From assembly GCA_963575745.1 (NCBI GenBank), contig CAUYUJ010001381.1, positions 554,268 to 618,267 on the forward strand: a DNA stretch of 64,000 nucleotides, given 5' to 3'. The position numbers were made by a program, and so were the translations under genes. Of this stretch, positions 62,261 through 64,000 are shown piece by piece (within the stretch, counting starts at the first letter, position 1; each line of letters opens with the position of its first letter). The notes below the pieces were generated by a model that saw only the letters and a list, made by a program, of their open reading frames with translations, did no database searches and was not told where the DNA came from. This DNA is from Prorocentrum cordatum (Eukaryota; Sar; Dinophyceae; Prorocentrales; Prorocentraceae).

Positions 62261-63730
62261 ACGGAGACAACAGATCGTGAATGGAAGATTCCAAGTAATT
62301 GGAAATCCTTTCAGGAAATGGTCCAATGGAAATTCAAAGAACGCAACAACCACAACGGACCATCCATGGAAGCGGCCGTGTCGCACTTCAGGAAAGATGG
62401 TGAAAACGATGGGTATACCGATTGGAAGGATTATTACCCGATCTTCATCATTCGTGCGTTCCAGAAACATATTGACCCGCAGAAACATAGGATCGAGATA
62501 TACGCCAAACCAATCCCCGAGGGAGGTGATCCCAGCTGTTTCGATGGGAACAGCGTCATTGCCATTCGATGTGTTGGAGGCCACAGTTGCGTAAACCCAC
62601 TTTCCAAACCATGGAATATGGGCTGGGAGAGCCTACAATGGACAGACGTGAAATTCCTCCACCACGGCACGACACTCCGTGCTTGGCGCAACATCCTCAA
62701 GACAGGGATCATTCCAGGCTACGTCGATCCATCTTCTCAGAGGGACAAACATCATAAACCATCACAACGCACGGAGGCATTCTTCAGTTCCAGCACATAT
62801 CTAGACAATGTCCAGAAGAATCCCCACACCTCAGTAGAGTCATATAAGTTCAATCACTACAAGAACGAGGTCGAGCTGGTGATCAACATGGAGATCGCCA
62901 CAAAAGCTGGCTGCAGATTTTGGATGGGCGCTCAAGGCGCTATTATGACAGAGGACGTGGTTCCAGCAGCGGCAGTTATTGCAATTCGCCGCCTCCAACC
63001 ACGCCACATACACGGCCGGCAGATATGGCTGGAGGGCCCCACCTGGGACTACCCGCCATTGGCCGCGAGACAGCCATTGAGCAAGTACGAAATTTGCGCC
63101 TATCTTCCTGGAGAGTTCATCGACAGCCCTCCTGGGATTACACCTGCTAACGCGGATCAGGACATGGATCAGCAGCCAAGGACGCCGTCAGCATCAGCAT
63201 CTTCGGCTCAGCGACCGATTGCCCCTCAGCTGGGGGCAACCCCTGTTGGCCGCATATCTGGAGCCGACGCTTTGGATGAGCAAATGGTCCGTGCTATGAT
63301 TGATGACACCAATCACAAAGCAGATGATAAAGAATGGTTAATTGCTCTGTCATACTGCCGAGAGGCTCTTCGACCCATTACATCAAAGATTACACAAAAC
63401 GATTGGGATCGTCGGCCTACATTTAATGATGTTCGCATGTGGGACTCCATTATCATTAAGAATTGGGGATCTACCACATGTTATCATTACGACAATCACT
63501 ACCCCAAGGGCAATCACAAAACCAAGGTCCTCATGAAGAAGGGCCACATACACGGCCCAATCATTCATTTCGGAGTCTTTGACAAGTTCTTTGCGGCACA
63601 GATACCTATCCTCAACTACGGTTTACGATGGGTAACATATGGTACAATGACAAAAGCATGCCTCTCAAGGGCGTTATCTTTGCATTACCAATTCGTGCCG
63701 ACGAATGTGCCATTGACTCGACACATATGA
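62261..63730 (+). CDS. Tpt1/KptA-like RNA 2'-phosphotransferase accessory protein
   Basis: Open in the frame of the preceding protein directly after its TGA. An ATG lies at 62,318 but TDREWKIPSNWKSFQEM just upstream also reads as protein. The Tpt1/KptA pattern is clear: an N-lobe with AAVSHFRKDGEND…DWKDY, VIAIRCVGGHSCV (62,558, the R-x-x-QGHS box with Gly for Gln), FLHHGTTLRAWRNILKTGI (62,653, the HGT…IL-x-x-G box), AFFSSSTY, and EVELVINMEIATKAG with FWMGAQGAIMTEDVVPAAAVIAI (62,868-62,985). That last stretch matches the C-terminal strands of the ADP-ribosyltransferase-like lobe. These enzymes transfer an RNA 2'-phosphate to NAD+. Residues from ~280 on are of unknown type. Confidence 0.7.
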   Translation, partial: TETTDREWKIPSNWKSFQEMVQWKFKERNNHNGPSMEAAVSHFRKDGENDGYTDWKDYYPIFIIRAFQKHIDPQKHRIEIYAKPIPEGGDPSCFDGNSVIAIRCVGGHSCVNPLSKPWNMGWESLQWTDVKFLHHGTTLRAWRNILKTGIIPGYVDPSSQRDKHHKPSQRTEAFFSSSTYLDNVQKNPHTSVESYKFNHYKNEVELVINMEIATKAGCRFWMGAQGAIMTEDVVPAAAVIAIRRLQPRHIHGRQIWLEGPTWDYPPLAARQPLSKYEICAYLPGEFIDSPPGITPANADQDMDQQPRTPSASASSAQRPIAPQLGATPVGRISGADALDEQMVRAMIDDTNHKADDKEWLIALSYCREALRPITSKITQNDWDRRPTFNDVRMWDSIIIKNWGSTTCYHYDNHYPKGNHKTKVLMKKGHIHGPIIHFGVFDKFFAAQIPILNYGLRWVTYGTMTKACLSRALSLHYQFVPTNVPLTRHI

Positions 63731-64000
63731 ATACTGTCCTGGAAGGACCATCATGCCGTGACAAAATACTTCAGCACAAAACAGAAGGCAATCTGCCATA
63801 TCTCGGTATGCCGAGCATTTATGGGCCACGCATTCCACGTACACCGGCCAGACGGCCCGCTCCTCGGACACCCGATCCCGAAGAGCTGGTGGCCACACCT
63901 GCCGAGGATACCGCTCCTGCGGACGATGGGCCCCAACAAACAGCAGGCCCATCTGACGAACCTTTGGTTACCGTTTTCGTGGATATATCAAACATACCAC
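63631..64000 (+). CDS. C-terminal continuation of accessory protein, partial, runs off window
   Basis: The frame -1 to the preceding one is open from about 63,631 to the window end and reads as protein: NIWYNDKSMPLKGVIFALPI, RADECAIDSTHMNTVLEG, NLPYLGMPSIYGPRIPRT, then a Pro/Ala/Asp-rich linker ending TVFVDISNIP. The preceding frame becomes poor after 63,640 and stops at 63,730, so the protein most likely continues here through a single-base shift. Partial at the right edge. Confidence 0.5.

Larger units (their letters stand above)
49499..64000 (+). mobile_element. Second copia-type retrotransposon, well preserved, truncated by window end
   Basis: Gag, protease, integrase, RT and RNase H occur in copia order, with intact DSG, DD30E, YVDD and RNase H acidic residues. 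A large accessory protein and a Tpt1/KptA-like domain follow, and coding is still open at 64,000. The few interruptions are one TAA between gag and pol, one +1 shift after the integrase core, a frame change after RNase H, one TGA between accessory proteins and a -1 shift near 63,631. This is far less decay than in the giant element, so it is probably a younger insertion. Confidence 0.8.

Overview
The window looks like nuclear DNA of a dinoflagellate. There is no bacterial-style gene packing. Roughly the first 11 kb and the 41.5-47 kb stretch are GC-rich, gene-poor DNA full of trinucleotide runs (GAG/CCT, ACG, GAT) and degenerate minisatellites. The rest is retroelements whose protein motifs match the polyproteins known from dinoflagellate genomes (Symbiodiniaceae, Polarella, Prorocentrum type): copia-type pol with signatures such as VLSVG-type protease tails and a short-spaced integrase DD30E, and an RT-tyrosine-recombinase-methyltransferase element. 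The genus cannot be fixed from sequence alone. I saw no tRNA, rRNA, CRISPR or convincing host gene.

Layout. 1-11.5 kb: tandem repeats, an 18-bp GTACACAGGCGCTGTGGT-type minisatellite at several places, and microsatellites. 11.5-16.7 kb: a decayed retroelement with an N-terminal domain, reverse transcriptase, RNase H, tyrosine recombinase and a C-terminal DNA-methyltransferase-like domain, broken by many frameshifts. 16.7-18.3 kb: unique and duplicated sequence ending in a GAG tract. 18,323-41,476: a giant (about 23.2 kb) LTR retrotransposon of the Ty1/copia order, inserted into that GAG tract with a TTTGGAG target duplication. Its LTRs (about 320-340 bp) contain the first start codon, as in yeast Ty1. 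Its gag-protease-integrase-RT-RNase H part takes about 11 kb. Another 11 kb downstream codes for accessory proteins: a methyltransferase-like domain, a large unknown protein, an ADP-ribosyltransferase-fold-like HGT domain, a Tpt1/KptA RNA 2'-phosphotransferase-like protein, and further unknown proteins. The copy is decayed (RT YVDD changed to HVGD, integrase Glu lost, many frameshifts).

41.5-47 kb: repeats, including a 0.3-kb inverted repeat built from the 18-bp minisatellite and an 84-bp tandem repeat. 47.1-48.6 kb: remnants of another retroelement. 49.5 kb to the window end: a second, much better preserved copia-type element, with gag bearing three CCCH zinc fingers, protease, DD30E integrase, RT with YVDD, and RNase H. 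After pol come a large accessory protein and a clear Tpt1/KptA-like domain. It runs off the right edge. Gag and pol are separated by one in-frame TAA, and the two accessory proteins by one in-frame TGA.

The most interesting points are: (1) two unrelated-looking copies of copia-type elements each carry a Tpt1/KptA-like RNA 2'-phosphotransferase domain downstream of RNase H; (2) two different retroelement types in one window carry methyltransferase-like domains; (3) the giant element is dotted with about twenty GGCT-N-AGCC hairpins whose outer arms differ between copies but stay complementary, all lying within coding sequence.
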